This document shows, piece after piece, positions 24,655 to 36,454 of a DNA stretch of 64,000 nt. Made by a program: the position numbers and the translations under genes. Within the stretch, counting starts at the first letter, position 1. Each line of letters begins with the position of its first letter. A model generated the notes under the pieces. It saw only the letters and a program-made list of their open reading frames with translations, did not search any database and had not been told where the DNA came from. Source of the stretch: Morchella semilibera (Eukaryota > Ascomycota > Pezizomycetes > Pezizales > Morchellaceae); the NCBI GenBank assembly GCA_009192285.1, contig WBVU01000003.1, positions 620,001 to 684,000 of the forward strand, written 5' to 3'.

Positions 24655-27457
24655 GTATTTCGCTCTTGGGGTTCTGAAAGAGGCGTTTTTATGGTGCTCG
24701 TTGGTTTCTTTAGGACATTCCTTGCTTCAGCCTGTTTCGTTTGTGTTAAGCTTGATTTGTACATTACCGTTACACCACTTTTCTTTTTCAGGGGTGAAGA
24801 TAGAGGGCCCCACGGAAAAGGTTTACTTAACACTTCCTAGACCCAATAGGGCAATATTGATAACTTACGAAATACAAAAGATAGAGCGGAACAGCTATTA
24901 AGGCGTCAAGTTTGTCGGTTGCCAAATTTTTTTTTTCTTCTCTCCAGCTGATACTACTTTGCTCGAGGCAACCCATCCCATTGGGGAGATCTGATTTACT
25001 TCACATATGAACCAGAAATATCTTGGTCATCGCAAAATGAAATGTGACCCGGGGTCTTAACCAGGATTTTGGTCTCCAGTTTTCAGGCGTCCATTCGTTG
25101 CCCTTTGCTGAGGCTACACAGAAGTTGCGGCCTGAACCCAGATGTCATTAGGTTACAAAGCATATCTTTAATATGAAAAAGAAAAAAAAAGATTCATAAC
25201 TCCCACGGTTTTCGGTCTTGAGGGCTGGTGTAATGGGCCCACCAGTCCTACCATCTCCAAAAGTATGAAGGTGTTACAGGTGTTGTTTGTTTAATCAATT
25301 AGTGCTACCGGTGCGGGGAAATACTTTGGAAACCAGTCTCCCAGGAAGTTAAATGACTGTCCGCCTTAGCTTAAGGTTCCTATAGGCCATAGGTTTAAAG
25401 ATAAATAAATCAATAATTACGAGTGATGTGTGATGATTCAACGAAGGAGGCCTTTTGGTTGTCACCAGACAGGGTGGGGTATTCTGTTTCTCCGAAGCCG
25501 GAGGCGCATAAATCGCTTGAGTTAGGCAGACTACTCCGGCCTTCAACCCAAATCCATATTGAGCCGCATTTATGGTGTTGCATTTTCTAAAGTGCAAAAG
25601 GGTTTCATCAAGGGAGAGAAAAACTTAATTAAGATGCACTTTAGGCACGACATCTTGATTAGCGGTGGTTGTTGAGATCTGATAACGATATCCTATCGTC
25701 CTGTGGGAAGATTTTTCTCATGATTCGTAAACCAACCGGCCACGTTTGACTCAGGCAGTCATCAATTGCTGGAGGAGGGTGATCATTGTCCGGAATTAGG
25801 TGCCGCTTTTCGGGGTGGATTTTGTATTCGCCTGCCTTGACGAGAGGATTGTGCAACTTCTGAGGCTTAGGTGCAGAGATTTCTGGGGGCCACGAAGCAA
25901 CCTTCGCCTGGTACTCTTCACCACCAATCTTATGCCTGGTATCGAAAAAAACCACGATCCCGTAAAGCTCCAGGCTCAGAACCAATCCTATATATATTTG
26001 TTTGGTTCGCGACTACTCAGTCTAAAATGCCCCATGTATCAGTACAGGGGAGGTTAAAATAAGCATTCTTTTGAGGTGACACAGCTGTGTCAGGCTTCCA
26101 AAAGCAAACAAAAAGCTCCCCACGGCACAAATTAAACAACCTTGTGGAGTAGTAAATCGACACAGACCGACCATGAACGATGAGGAAGGTCCAAAGACAA
26201 AGAATGTCTACTAAAGTCGCTGCAAGATAAGATTCCCAGTGGTAGATCCGAAGTTCCGGGGGATGCTCTGAGCTTTTGGGGTTAGATTATAGATACATGT
26301 AGTTAGTCAGGCTCAGGATTGGTGCAGGCGGCAAGCACCGCAACGAGGGGGCACGTTCTATGTTGCTGAGCTGAGGCCACATATCATGGAATAAAGTAGA
26401 ACAGGCGTAGAACAGGCACATGCACAGCACCCGAGTACAGTACGTATGAGTTTAGCCTCATCGCAGAAATAAAATACGGCGGGGGAGTTGGAATTTTTGC
26501 TACTCACGTTGGCCGATCCAGCAACCTGTTCACCAGGTGCATGTACCCATTCACCAAGATGGTGGGCAGTCTCAGTTTTGGTTTCTGAATCGCGTGAGAG
26601 CTCACCGAAGGACATGAGGCAGGATTAAGTGCCTCTGCAAAGCACATAAGGTGAAGGAAGTTGTACCTACAGAGTTCAGATTAATCTACTTTAGTAGGGG
26701 TAGAGCACAGATGCGCAAAGCACACAGTAGCTCGGTGCTCACAGCCATGAACACAGTCCCATTAGAACCCTTTTTTACTTCACGGGTGGATGTTAGTAGA
26801 AAGAGGAGGTGGATATTACTGGCTGGCTCTGCAGACGTTCCCGGAAGGCTTCCTTAACCTTGCCTACTACCTACTTTGGTACCTTAGACATGGTTTTTAG
26901 CTATATATCGATCGAGTCAGGCTGCACCCAGGTGTTGTGCGTGGAGTATCAAAGTGCGTGGAATATCAAATGTAAGCGTGTGTAGCACTCAGGGGATACA
27001 TACATGTATTTACTGTGCCGGTGGTTGTGATGATGATGATGCCTAAGTTATGTACATAGCAGTCCTGTGGGAGTGTTTCTTTGACTTGTAGTGGCGTATA
27101 GAGTCTTGGCAGCATGAGTGTGTCCGCAAAGAGCACCCCTTTAACTCTCTCTCCCCCTCCTCCCTCTCCTTCTTTCTCTTTTTCTTTCTCCGTCATCAAT
27201 TCAGGAATTCCCCCACCAAGTGATCAGTCAATCCAACAAGGCTCTCCCTTCCCCTCCCCTCCCAACCTCCTTTGAAGTGCGTCTTCAACTCTCCAGTCAA
27301 TTACAGTAACAGTCTCTGTTCCCCACGTCGTAACGATCTTCCAGCCAACCCCTCAATCAGTTTTTCTCTGGCAGAACCCTTCTTTCAAGGACCTCTCCAT
27401 CAACCTTTCTTTCTTGATAAATAAAGCACCTAAAGCAATTAAAAAAAGAATATAACC
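24655..27457. other. Intergenic region, no supported gene
   Basis: About 2.8 kb. Minus-strand frames at 25349-25597 and 25659-25985 are the longest, but have no recognisable motif or splice partner. The 350 nt before 27458 are pyrimidine-rich and are probably the promoter and leader of the RRM gene. Confidence 0.55.
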
Positions 27458-28908
27458 ATGTCCACCAACGCCGTTGAAAACACCGAAGCAGTTACTGCTG
27501 CCCAGGCTGCTTCTGCTCCAACTGCTGTTGAGAACATCACTGACGCACTTGCCAACACCACTATCTCTGCCGAGACCAGCGCTGCTGATGCTGCTCATGC
27601 TGCTTCTGCTGCTGAGGGCAGGAGACTTTACATTGGAAACCTGTCTTACTCTACCACTGAGGAGGAGCTGAAGGCTTTCTTCTCTGGGTTTGATATGTAT
27701 GTTGCCTCAAGCTGTTTGTGCTTTTTTTTTTTCCCTCCTTTTTTTTTTTTTTCATTTTTTTTTTCCTTTTTTTTTTGACACCTCCCTGCTATCCTTGTCC
27801 GGAAGCACGCATACCCGCTATGATATAAATGTTCATCCGGTATAAACTGACATGTCTCAAGTGAATCTTGCTCTATTCCGACCAACCCACGTAGCGGACG
27901 CCCAGTCGGCTATGCTTTTGTCGACCTCAAGACAAAGGAGGAAGCCGAGCGTGCTATTGCGGATCTCAGCGGAAAGGAGGTTTCAGAGAGGAAGGTTAGT
28001 GTGCAGGTTGCCAAGAAGCCTGGCACCACCTCCTCCAGGAGGGAGTCCTACAACAACTACTCGGATGAGCAGCAGCAGGAGGATGGTGAGCACCAGCAGC
28101 AAGGTGGCAGAAGGCCTGGCAGGAATTCTCGCAGGGGCAGAGGACGTGGCAGCAGGGTCAGTACTTAATTCTCCAACTATCATTGGCTGTCTACTAACTT
28201 GAAATGCAGGCTCGCGGTGGTAACCGTGCCAACTACAATGCTTCCGGTGAGGCTACTGCAGAGGAGGACACCACTCCCACTGCTAACGTTCTCCCTCTCA
28301 CCGAGGCTACCGACTTCACCGAAGCTCCTACTGCCGAGGAACCGCCTGCTGCCCCTACTGGGCCTTCCGCTGAGGGAGACAACACCAACTTCAGGGGTAG
28401 AAGGAGAGGACCCCCTGAGAATGGTGTTCCCAGTGCCACTAAGGTCATGGTTGCCAACCTTCCGTATGAACTGACTGAGGAGGAAGTAAGTTACTATTGA
28501 TGACACGATTAGTTATTCCAACTCCATGCTAACTCCAGATTCGAATACTAGCTCTTGAAACTCTTTGCCGATTACAGCCCGGAGAGTGCTAAGATTGCCC
28601 TTCGTCCAATCCCCGCCTATATGGTTCGTAAGCTTCGGATGCGTGGGGAACGCCGCAAAGGCCGCGGATTCGGTTTCGTTACCCTTGCTTCTGAGGAAAT
28701 GCAGAAGAAGGCAGTCAGCGAAATGAATGGATATGTTGTCAGTGACAGAGAGATTGCTGTCAAGGTTGCCATTGACAACCCGAAGATCGAGGGAGAAATC
28801 GAAGAGGCGAAGAGGCAGCAACAACAGCAAGAAGGGTCAGATGAGAACACAAAGGAAGAGGGCAAGGAGAATGGCGTCGCAAATGAAACCTTGCCCACTG
28901 CCGCTTAA
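27458..28908 (+). CDS. Two-RRM RNA-binding protein with RGG-type linker (SBP1/RNP1-like)
   Basis: Probably a cytoplasmic or nucleolar mRNA-binding protein; the family includes yeast Sbp1, a translation repressor. Four exons (27458-27696, 27862-28156, 28210-28485, 28552-28908) give 388 residues. An Ala/Thr-rich N-terminus (1-50) precedes RRM1, with RNP2 RLYIGNLSY at about 54-62 and RNP1 GYAFVDL after the first intron. Next is an Arg/Gly/Gln-rich linker (RRGRGRGSRARGGNR), then RRM2 with RNP2 KVMVANLPY and RNP1 RGFGFVTL, and a Lys/Glu/Gln-rich tail. The first intron has long poly-T tracts (27720-27775) and ends at CAAG|TGAA. The paired RRMs around an arginine-rich linker resemble SBP1, but orthology is not proven from the sequence alone. 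Confidence 0.9.
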
Positions 28909-30030
28909 CGAAACGTACTTGAAATGTGAAAATTTAACGGCTGAAAATAGAAGAGTTGGGGGAACGGTTTGCTAGAGGTCTTTTTGTTTTTAAAAACCAA
29001 TACTGTCGTTTCTCTCTGCTCTGTTTAGGTGCTTTTGAAAAGTGTGGGTTAGGGCTCTAATTTTATTTTTCCTTTCTTGTTTTCCGGCGAATGTGGGGCA
29101 GGGGTTTGATTTTCGCTTTCTTTTCGCAGGATTTTTTCTACTTGCTATAATATTCGGGTAGTTGGTTTAGTAGTCTGCTTCCAAAGAATATGTCTGGAGG
29201 AAGAAAAAAAAGTTGAGGGAAATAGGGCGGTTGATCTGAATCTGGTTTCATAGGAGTTGGTATGAGAGATGAGCGCTGTTCTTCCTTCTTATTCTTGATC
29301 ATCCAGTCCATTGTAGAAATCAATGATCTTCTGTGGTTAGCTTTGACGAGCTTGACGAGTTCTTTATGGGATTGTGGGTGTGGTGGGCGATAGGTGATGG
29401 GTGGTGGGTGGTGGGCGAGTGGTGGTGGTGGTGGTGGTGTAATCATGAACTATCACCCGATCCAGGGCGGGATTCATGAGAACCAATCCCTGCCAAAGGA
29501 CGGTCCGCGTAAATATGAGCAACGACATGTACAAACAAGTATGCACGCATGTTTGAAAAGCGGTAAAGCAAGGGTAGAAAACAAGTTAATCGATTTGTCC
29601 TACGAGGAAGGGAACGAAATGGGTGAAGCCCAGGGCAGAATATTTCTTGATACAAGTAGACTCCGTACCTAGGGTTAGGTGAGTTGGTGGCTCCACAGGC
29701 TGATGTCAATCATCGAGTTGCATGTATTGCCTACTCTTCGTAGATGGTACAGAAAAGCTGCTATGCATCATGTTTCTCCAAGAGTTCTATCGATAATATT
29801 GAAGCACAGGCTGGTTTTGCTTTTGGCAGTTACCTAGATAGCTATCTATAGCTCTAGGTTCAGCTCCAGCTCCAGCTCCAGCTAGAGCAATAGCTATGGC
29901 CAGTACAGCTCTAACCCACCACCACCCATAATCCCGTAGGTCTCCAACAGCATGCCGCCAATATTAACAGCCCATGCAAAAAGAACTAGTTTATTAAATA
30001 AACAAAGAAAGAAAAAGAAAAATGCTATAT
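28909..30030. other. Intergenic region between convergent genes
   Basis: No supported gene. Contains GTGGTG-type simple sequence (29390-29440), a CAGCTC hexamer repeat at 29865-29885 and AT-rich 3' flanks of the two converging genes. Confidence 0.55.
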
Positions 30031-31000
30031 CTACAACTTACTCTTCATCCCCTTGACCCCCTCCACGACCCCCGCCATCAGCACGCTCTCCGGATACTTC
30101 ACCCCGCTCCCACCCGTATTCGGCCGGTGCCACGCCCCGCCGTCGACCACCAGCGTTGTCCCACTCACAAAGTCGCCTGCCGCGCTCAGTAGGAACACCG
30201 TTGCGTCCGCGATCTCGTGGACGCTGCCGAAGCGCTGTAGCGGCACTGTTTTGGCTACCGCGTCGATGATCTCGGGACGGCTGAGGCGGAACATGCCCTC
30301 GGTGCCAGATATGGGGCCGGGGGCTATACACTGCTGTCATATTAGTGGGGGGGTGTGGAGGGGAGGAGGGGGGGGGGGGGAGGGAGGCGTACATTGGAAG
30401 TAATCCCGTGCGGGCCCAGCTCGACACAGAGGACATTACTCAGCGCGTCGATGGCGGCCTTTGCAGCAGAGACGTGGGCCTGGTAGGGAAGACCGCTGTA
30501 GTGCAGCGTCGCGCTGACGAAGAGGATCTTGCCCCGATTCTTGAGGAGCTGAGGGAGACAGGCCTTGACGGTGTTGTAAGATCCCAGCACGTCAATGTCC
30601 ATGACGGCCTTGAAGGCGTTGGCGCTCAGGTTCTGGACTGTTGCGAGGAAGTTGCCGGCCGCGCCACAGCTGGTCGTGGGGTGTTAGAGATATGTGTGGG
30701 GGTGGGGGGAGAGAACAGAGGAGGGAATATACATGACATAATCGATCCTGCCCAGCTCGCGCACCGTCTGCTCGACAGCCGCCTGCATGGCCGCAAAGTC
30801 GCGCACATCACCGGGGATACCAATGCAGCGGGCACCTGGGCGCAAAGCGGCAATCTCAGTGGCGCGAGAGTGCGTCTTTGAGGGGGTACGGCCGATGATG
30901 GAGGCGTTGGCGCCGAGGGAGACGAGGGCGCTGACTTGGGCGGAGCAGATATCGCCCTGGTTTCACCGGGGAGGTTTAGCTGGGTCCTGTGTGGATGGGG

Positions 31001-31031
<31 letters not shown>

Positions 31032-31217
31032 AGGATTACGGCGCCGCCGGTACACAAGACCACTTTTCCATCTGTGACACATGAATATGAGGACAGCAGT
31101 TAGCTCTGGAGATAGCTGGCTAGAGAGGGTGGGTGAAGGGGGAGGGGGGGGTGGTTCCGGGGTGAGGGACGAACCAAAGATATTGGGAGCCCAGACGGGG
31201 GATGTGAGCGGTGCCAT
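30031..31217 (-). CDS. SPS19: Peroxisomal 2,4-dienoyl-CoA reductase (SDR family)
   Basis: NADPH-dependent reductase needed for beta-oxidation of unsaturated fatty acids with even-position double bonds. Five exons (31217-31175, 31071-31040, 30956-30733, 30669-30393, 30330-30031) give 291 residues, matching the family. SDR features: the TGGxG-type nucleotide motif (VVLCTGGAGDICS, spanning exons 2-3), GDVRD, CGAAGNF, the MDIDVLGSYNT motif, and a late VDGG motif before the tail. In place of the classic YxxxK, the family-typical region SATLHYSGLPYQAHVSAAKA is present. The last three residues are SKL, a canonical peroxisomal targeting signal 1, which supports peroxisomal rather than mitochondrial location. 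Intron 2 contains a GGGTGA tandem repeat. Confidence 0.95.
31006..31036. repeat. GGGTGA hexanucleotide repeat in an intron
   Basis: Five or so tandem GGGTGA units lie in the intron of the dienoyl-CoA reductase (intron 30957-31039), directly beside the 3' end of its 32-nt second exon. Confidence 0.85.
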
Positions 31218-31799
31218 TGATCTGGTGATGATTGAGTCGTGGATGCAATTTGGGGCCGGGGGGAGGGGGTATGAAAAGAAAGAGAGAGAGAGAGCTTCTT
31301 AATTAATTCATCACGATATGTCGGATATGTCGTTGCAGCCCTAACCCTGTGCGTCGGCCTCGGCCCGTGATAATAGTTACTTTATAGTAATACAATAATA
31401 AAATTTGTGCCGAGGCTGCAGGGAACTTTATAAATAAACGAATTAACCAATCAATTAACCAGCCAATCAACCGGGGCTGACTGCCCGGGGGGGGTGTGGC
31501 GAGTGAGAGTTGATGTCTGGGGGTAATGATCGCTGGGGCTGGATTTTTGTTGGGTGCCCTGGGATGAGCAGATGCTTGAAAAGATGGGAAAAGTGAATTC
31601 CCGCGTTCTATTCACAGGCGTTATTGCTATATACAGACACGAGACTATTGGATCTAGGATCTAGCTAACTATTACGTAGAGGTACAAGAGGAAGAAAGAA
31701 GAGATAAAGCAAACTTTTGTAGAGAAGAGAGAGAGAGAGAGAGACAGTGAAAGAACAATCTACAGCTATATACCTACCAATCTACCTACATAACTCTAC
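31218..31799. other. Intergenic region, reductase to TcdA-like gene
   Basis: No supported gene. GA-dinucleotide runs at 31281-31296 and about 31727-31743; otherwise AT-rich promoter-like sequence. Confidence 0.55.
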
Positions 31800-33215
31800 C
31801 TACCTATACTTCGCATACTCCGCCTCCTCCCTCCTTCTTTCCTCCACCCTCTTCACCACCTCCTCACCCCACACCTCCAACACGCTCCTCCCACCCTTCA
31901 AAACCTCATTCTCATGTTTCTTCGCCTCCTCCTTGGTCATCACGACCACATCATCGATCCCCACCCTACACTCCTCCATCCCCCAGGCGCCCCCTCCCTC
32001 TCTCTCGGGCAGCGCCTCCCATCTCACCAGAACCAGCCTCGTGTAGTACCCACTGACAACACTCCTCCCCTTATATACCTCCTCCAGCACATACTCAGCA
32101 TCCTCCTCCCTCAGCGGTACCCTTAACCCCGCCACATTCCCCCGTAGCCTACTCTCACATCCCGCCAGCTGCGCCACCATCTCCTCGTACAGCTTCCCAC
32201 GGTCCTTCCCCACGCCGTACTCAAGCGGATACCCAGCAATACGCGCAATCACATGGTTGGCCGCCGCCAACCCAAATACGCCTGGCATCGTCCCCAGCAC
32301 TGGAAGTATGCGCACGCGGAAGTCGGGAAGTGGCGCCAGCTCGTCAACACCGCCCTTGGCAAATTCCTCCGCGGACAACGGCAGCAGGGTCGCCTTGCCG
32401 GGCCCGGGCTTCTCGGTGCTAAAGACGGTGGCGATGCCCGAAGTGATTCCCTTCTGTCGAAGGCGCCGGCGCGTGCTGCGCGAGAGGGGGTCTTCACTCG
32501 AGAGTGAGATGTCGCCAATCTGTACGCGAGTGGGGTCCGACTTACAGCCGGCGCCCATGGAGGAGATTACGGGAATGCCGCGGCCATGACAATATGCAAG
32601 GAGGTCCACCTTGGTGCCGATATTGTCGATCGCGTCGACGACGTACGACGGCTCGCCGGACAGCAGCGTCTCGGCGTCTGACAGCGTCCATAGCGCGTTA
32701 ACGGCCTCGATGACGACCCAGGGCGCAACCTTCTCCAGGTGCGTCTTGAGCGCGTGCACTTTGGGTGTGCCCACGTCAGTGAGCGTGGCCACGGCGTGGC
32801 GGTTGAGCGACGAGAGGGACACCTGGTCAAAGTCAATGAGGCGAATCTTGCCCACGCCGGAGCGGACGAGCATGGTAGCGGCCCATGAGCCTACACCACC
32901 GCAGCCTACAACGATGATGGAGGAGGTGCGGATTGCGGCCAGGCCGGGGGGCACCGAGGAAGGTGGCGTTGCGGGAGAGCTGCTCTGTGATTAGGTCTAG
33001 GTTTGGGGGGTAAGTGGTTAGCAGTGTGTATGCATGTATATATGGGAGGGGTGAGGAGGAGAGACCTTCATCCCAGTCACCGCGGAGGGCGGAGGCCGCG
33101 AGCGTCAAGTCTTTGTCGGTGGAGGCGGGGGCGCCGTAGTCGGTGAGCTTTGACAATTGTCAGTTCTCTTCCCCTTCTCTCATAGGCGGTCATTGACAGC
33201 AACACCTCAGGCAAA

Positions 33216-33251
<36 letters not shown>

Positions 33252-33438
33252 ACATGTATGACCATACCTTAACAGAATCCGAGCTCTTTGGTATCGAGTC
33301 CTTCAAATTCCTAACCTTTGACAGGCGATTCACCCTCTGGAACGCCAGTATCGTCGACCCTACCACGATACTAGAAACTAGAGCCGTTAGGACTAGCTGC
33401 GTCCGATGCGAGGAGAGAATCTTTGCATCTAGGTTCAT
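31800..33438 (-). CDS. TCD1: tRNA threonylcarbamoyladenosine dehydratase (TcdA/CsdL type), one frameshift
   Basis: E1-like ATP-dependent enzyme that cyclises t6A37 of ANN-decoding tRNAs to ct6A; fungal forms sit on the mitochondrial outer membrane. Exons: 33438-33268, 33147-33066, 32996-31800. Exon 1 carries a hydrophobic membrane segment (about residues 15-34), then a conserved VRNLKDSIP motif. The ThiF/E1 core shows the nucleotide-binding GCGGVGSWAA, DFDQVSLSSLNRHAVAT and VDAIDNI motifs, and a conserved ILPVLGTMPG motif near the C-terminal third. The conserved segment DLITEQLSRNATFLG reads into exon 3 in one frame while GLAAIRTSSIIVVGCGG is in another. A six-base G run (32946-32951, C on the coding strand) has one base too many; without it the protein is 482 residues. 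A start further upstream (33582) is less likely, being Pro/Gln-rich. Confidence 0.9.
32946..32951 (-). other. Single-base insertion (frameshift) in the TcdA-like gene
   Basis: Homopolymer of six G on the plus strand. The conserved N-terminal helix motif and the nucleotide-binding motif lie in different frames on its two sides and join if one base is removed; no splice signal fits in between. Confidence 0.8.
33215..33249. repeat. GA dinucleotide repeat in intron 1 of the TcdA-like gene
   Basis: About 15 GA units between 33219 and 33249, within the intron 33148-33267. Confidence 0.9.
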
Positions 33439-34550
33439 TATTGAGGGTTGTTGGGGGGGGGGTGTGTGTGGAGGGTTTTGAGTTGGTGGGTGAGTGGGTG
33501 GTAATGATTGGTTTGTGGGTTTGCGAGTTTCATGTTTTTGTTGTTGTTGTTGTGGGGTTGAGGTTAGGGTTGGACATGCCAAGAGTTGTGAGAGTTAAAC
33601 CTAACCCCTAGCTAGGCTTGGATTGTTTTGCGAATGAGGTGGGAGTGGTCATTGGCCCGTGTGGATGGGATGGGTGACGGATGGGTGATGGGTGATGGGT
33701 GATGGGTGATGGATGGGTGGGAATATACTCTAGGCGCTTTGGCAGATCTTAGCAGGTGGATGTAAACTAATTAACTGCCCTGAGTGATAGTCCATGAAAC
33801 CACCCGCACCCAGTGAGTGAAACCCACACACGCAGACATCCGTGCAATAGAGATTCGATTAAATGTTTCTATAACTGTACATCATAAAGTACATACAGGT
33901 GTAAAAATTGTTTCCCCAGCTTTCGGGTGTGGCACCTCCCGCCGAGCCTCCCCTTTTTTTTTTTTTTTTTTTTTCCTTTCATCCCGAGCCTAGACGACCA
34001 GGGTTTGTCGTTGGAATCTCACCATTGCAACTCCTGAGCTCGTCACTAACGTAACCATTCTCCTTCTCTCACTCTCACTCACCCTCTCACTCACCCTCTC
34101 TCTCACTCTCGTTCTCGCTCCATCCTTTTTCTTTCTCTCCCCTTCGCATAACCCAACGCCCACTAACCGTTCAACCCCCCCCCCCCCCTTTTATTTTTTT
34201 ATTTTTTTACAGTAGATCATAGAATACTGCTCTTCTTCTACACTTGTTCCTATAAATACTCTTCAAGTATCTCTTATACCCTATCACTTATATACGGGGA
34301 AGCCCCGACTACTTAGAATTATTCGTGCCACTCGCTTCGTCTTTCTTCGCCACCGTAACGTTACATACCACGCCTGCTATATACCACCACCACCACCACC
34401 ACCACCACCACCGCTTCAGCTACAGCTATCACACCAACTACAAGATATATACCCAAGTGTCTATCCCATAACCTACATACCCAAGTATATCTACCAGTAC
34501 AGCAGTGCAGGCAAAGCGTAGTACCCACTCGGCCTGCCGACGTCACAGCT
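33439..34550. other. Divergent intergenic region with simple repeats
   Basis: No supported gene. Contains a GGTGATG-type tandem repeat (about 33668-33720), poly-T (33955-33975), a CTCACTCTC pyrimidine tract (34060-34140), poly-C (34177-34188) and a CAC triplet repeat (34383-34412). This is the shared promoter space of the TcdA-like gene and the transporter. Confidence 0.6.
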
Positions 34551-36454
34551 ATGCCCACCTCGCCAAACTACGAATCGATAAGCCAGCGCGATACCGATGA
34601 TCTCCCCGACACTCCGGGCGACACTCCAGGCAGCCGACGGTACTACACCCATCCCATCCCATCCCACCCCACCCATCCCATCCCATCCCATCCCATCCTA
34701 TCCCATCCCATCCCATCCCACCCCACCCCACCCCATCCCATCCATCTCATCTACCCCCCCCCCCCCCCAAATCTCACCTGACCCCCTGGTTTCATATCAG
34801 CTCTGCGCCGTACCCTCCAGGAGTATACTTTTGTGTATATGTGCAAGTACATGTAGCTAATGACCATTGGTTCCGACTCTGTTAGGAGACGCCAGCGTCA
34901 TGGAAAGTCCCTTGCGCTGGCCGGCGATGCCTCATGGTTAAGCAGTGTTGTAAATCTCATGAATACCAGTATGCTCCCCACTACAACTACTATTGCTATT
35001 GCTACTGTATGCCACTGCAATGGGAAAAGAGACTTATCGCGGGAACGTATAGTTGTTGGTGCCGGTGTTCTTTGCGATGCCACATGCGATGGCAAAGTTC
35101 GGAATCGCACTAGGCATATCCGTGATTGTGTTCTCGGCCTGCATGAGTGGCTTCGGGTTGTATCTGCAGGCACGGTGTGCAAAGTATGTGGAGAGGGGAA
35201 CGGCGAGCTTCTTCAGTCTCAGCCAGTTGACCTATCCGAATGCTTCAGTCATCTTTGATGCCGCGATTGCGATCAAGTGCTTTGGTATGTACCCTTGGGT
35301 GTTTGTGGGTCATATCGTAGGGGTGCTAATGAGATGGTTTGATAGGTGTGGCTGTATCGTACCTCATCATTATCGGTGATCTCATGCCCCAGGTAATTCT
35401 TGGCTTTAATGAGAGTGCGGGAAACATCGATTATCTCATGGACCGTCGCTTCTGGATCACCGCCTTCATGCTGGTTGTGATCCCATTGTCTTTTCTGCGC
35501 CGTTTGGACTCGCTCAAGTACACCTCCTTTATTGCTCTTGTCTCCATCAGCTACCTTGTGGTCCTTGTTGTTGCTCATTTCATCATTGGCGACACAATTC
35601 CAGACAGGGGTGCTATCCGCCCATTTGTCCCCTCGTCAACTATCGATGTCCTTGGTGCTTTCCCCATTATCGTCTTTGCGTACACATGCCACCAGAACAT
35701 GTTCTCCATCGTCAATGAGATCCATGATAACTCACATGGTAGCACTCTAAGTGTAATCTTTGGCTCGGTCGGGTCCGCAGGACTCATTTACCTGCTCGTA
35801 GCGATCACCGGGTACCTCTCGTATGGTGATAACGTGGCTGGGAATATCATCACCATGTATCCAGGCTCATGGACTAGCACTGTTGGTAGAGCCGCGATTG
35901 TGGTTCTGGTGCTGTTCAGTTACCCACTCCAGGCGCATCCGGCAAGAGCTAGTATTGATAATGTGCTCAAATGGCGACCGGTGCAGAGTGGTGCGGCCGG
36001 GAGACCCATCACCCCGTCTGTCAGAAGTACTGAGATGAGTGATCGTCGGTTTGCAGTCATCACTACACTAATTTTAATTGGGACGTTTATGACGGCGATC
36101 ACGGTAAACAGTTTGGAGAGGGTCTTGGCGTACGTTGGCAGTACAGGAAGTACCAGTATTAGCTTGTGAGTTATCCGCTCTCCATCTCATGTTTCGGGAG
36201 TGTCAGAACTGATTTAGTATAGCATCTTGCCCGGAATTTTCTACTGGAAGATCTCGAACCCGGATGCCGACCATCATGCACTGCTGAAGGATTATGAGGA
36301 TATGGATAACGAGGAGGTCGGTGAATTTGTCGGCACCGTTGATAACTGGAAGACCAGGTTGCTTAGAAGGGGAGCGCTGGCGCTCGTGTGCTATGGGTTT
36401 CTGGTTATGTTCGTGTGCCTGGGTGTTAACATGCTCGGACATCCGAGCCATTAA
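34551..36454 (+). CDS. Vacuolar-type amino acid transporter (AVT family), one frameshift
   Basis: Amino acid/auxin permease superfamily member, probably exporting or importing amino acids at the vacuolar membrane. Exons: 34551-34639, 34886-34968, 35053-35284, 35346-36165, 36223-36454; 484 residues after removing one extra base. A short hydrophilic N-terminus precedes about ten or eleven membrane segments. The family signature IVGAGVLAMPHA spans the second intron, but the T-run 35071-35073 carries one T too many, so IVGAGVL and AMPHAMAKFGI lie in different frames. Further family features: FSYPLQAHPARASIDN, ILPGIFYWKI and a C-terminal membrane helix. The closest groups are fungal Avt5/6/7-like proteins; which one cannot be decided here. 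The first intron holds a CCCAT pentamer repeat. Confidence 0.9.
34650..34745. repeat. CCCAT pentanucleotide repeat in intron 1 of the transporter
   Basis: About 18 imperfect CCCAT/CCCAC units, then TCTACC and a poly-C run, within the intron 34640-34885. Confidence 0.9.
35071..35073 (+). other. Single-base insertion (frameshift) in the transporter gene
   Basis: GTTCTTTGCGATG: the first conserved membrane signature reads GVL in one frame and AMPHAM in the next; removing one T restores it. Confidence 0.85.

Noticed and set aside
25659-25985. 108-codon minus-strand frame, possible small gene
   Set aside because: Reads somewhat like coding sequence, but I found no family motif and no splice partner; left as unsupported.
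30345-30881. 178-codon plus-strand frame over the dienoyl-CoA reductase
   Set aside because: Antisense shadow of the real, intron-containing minus-strand gene.
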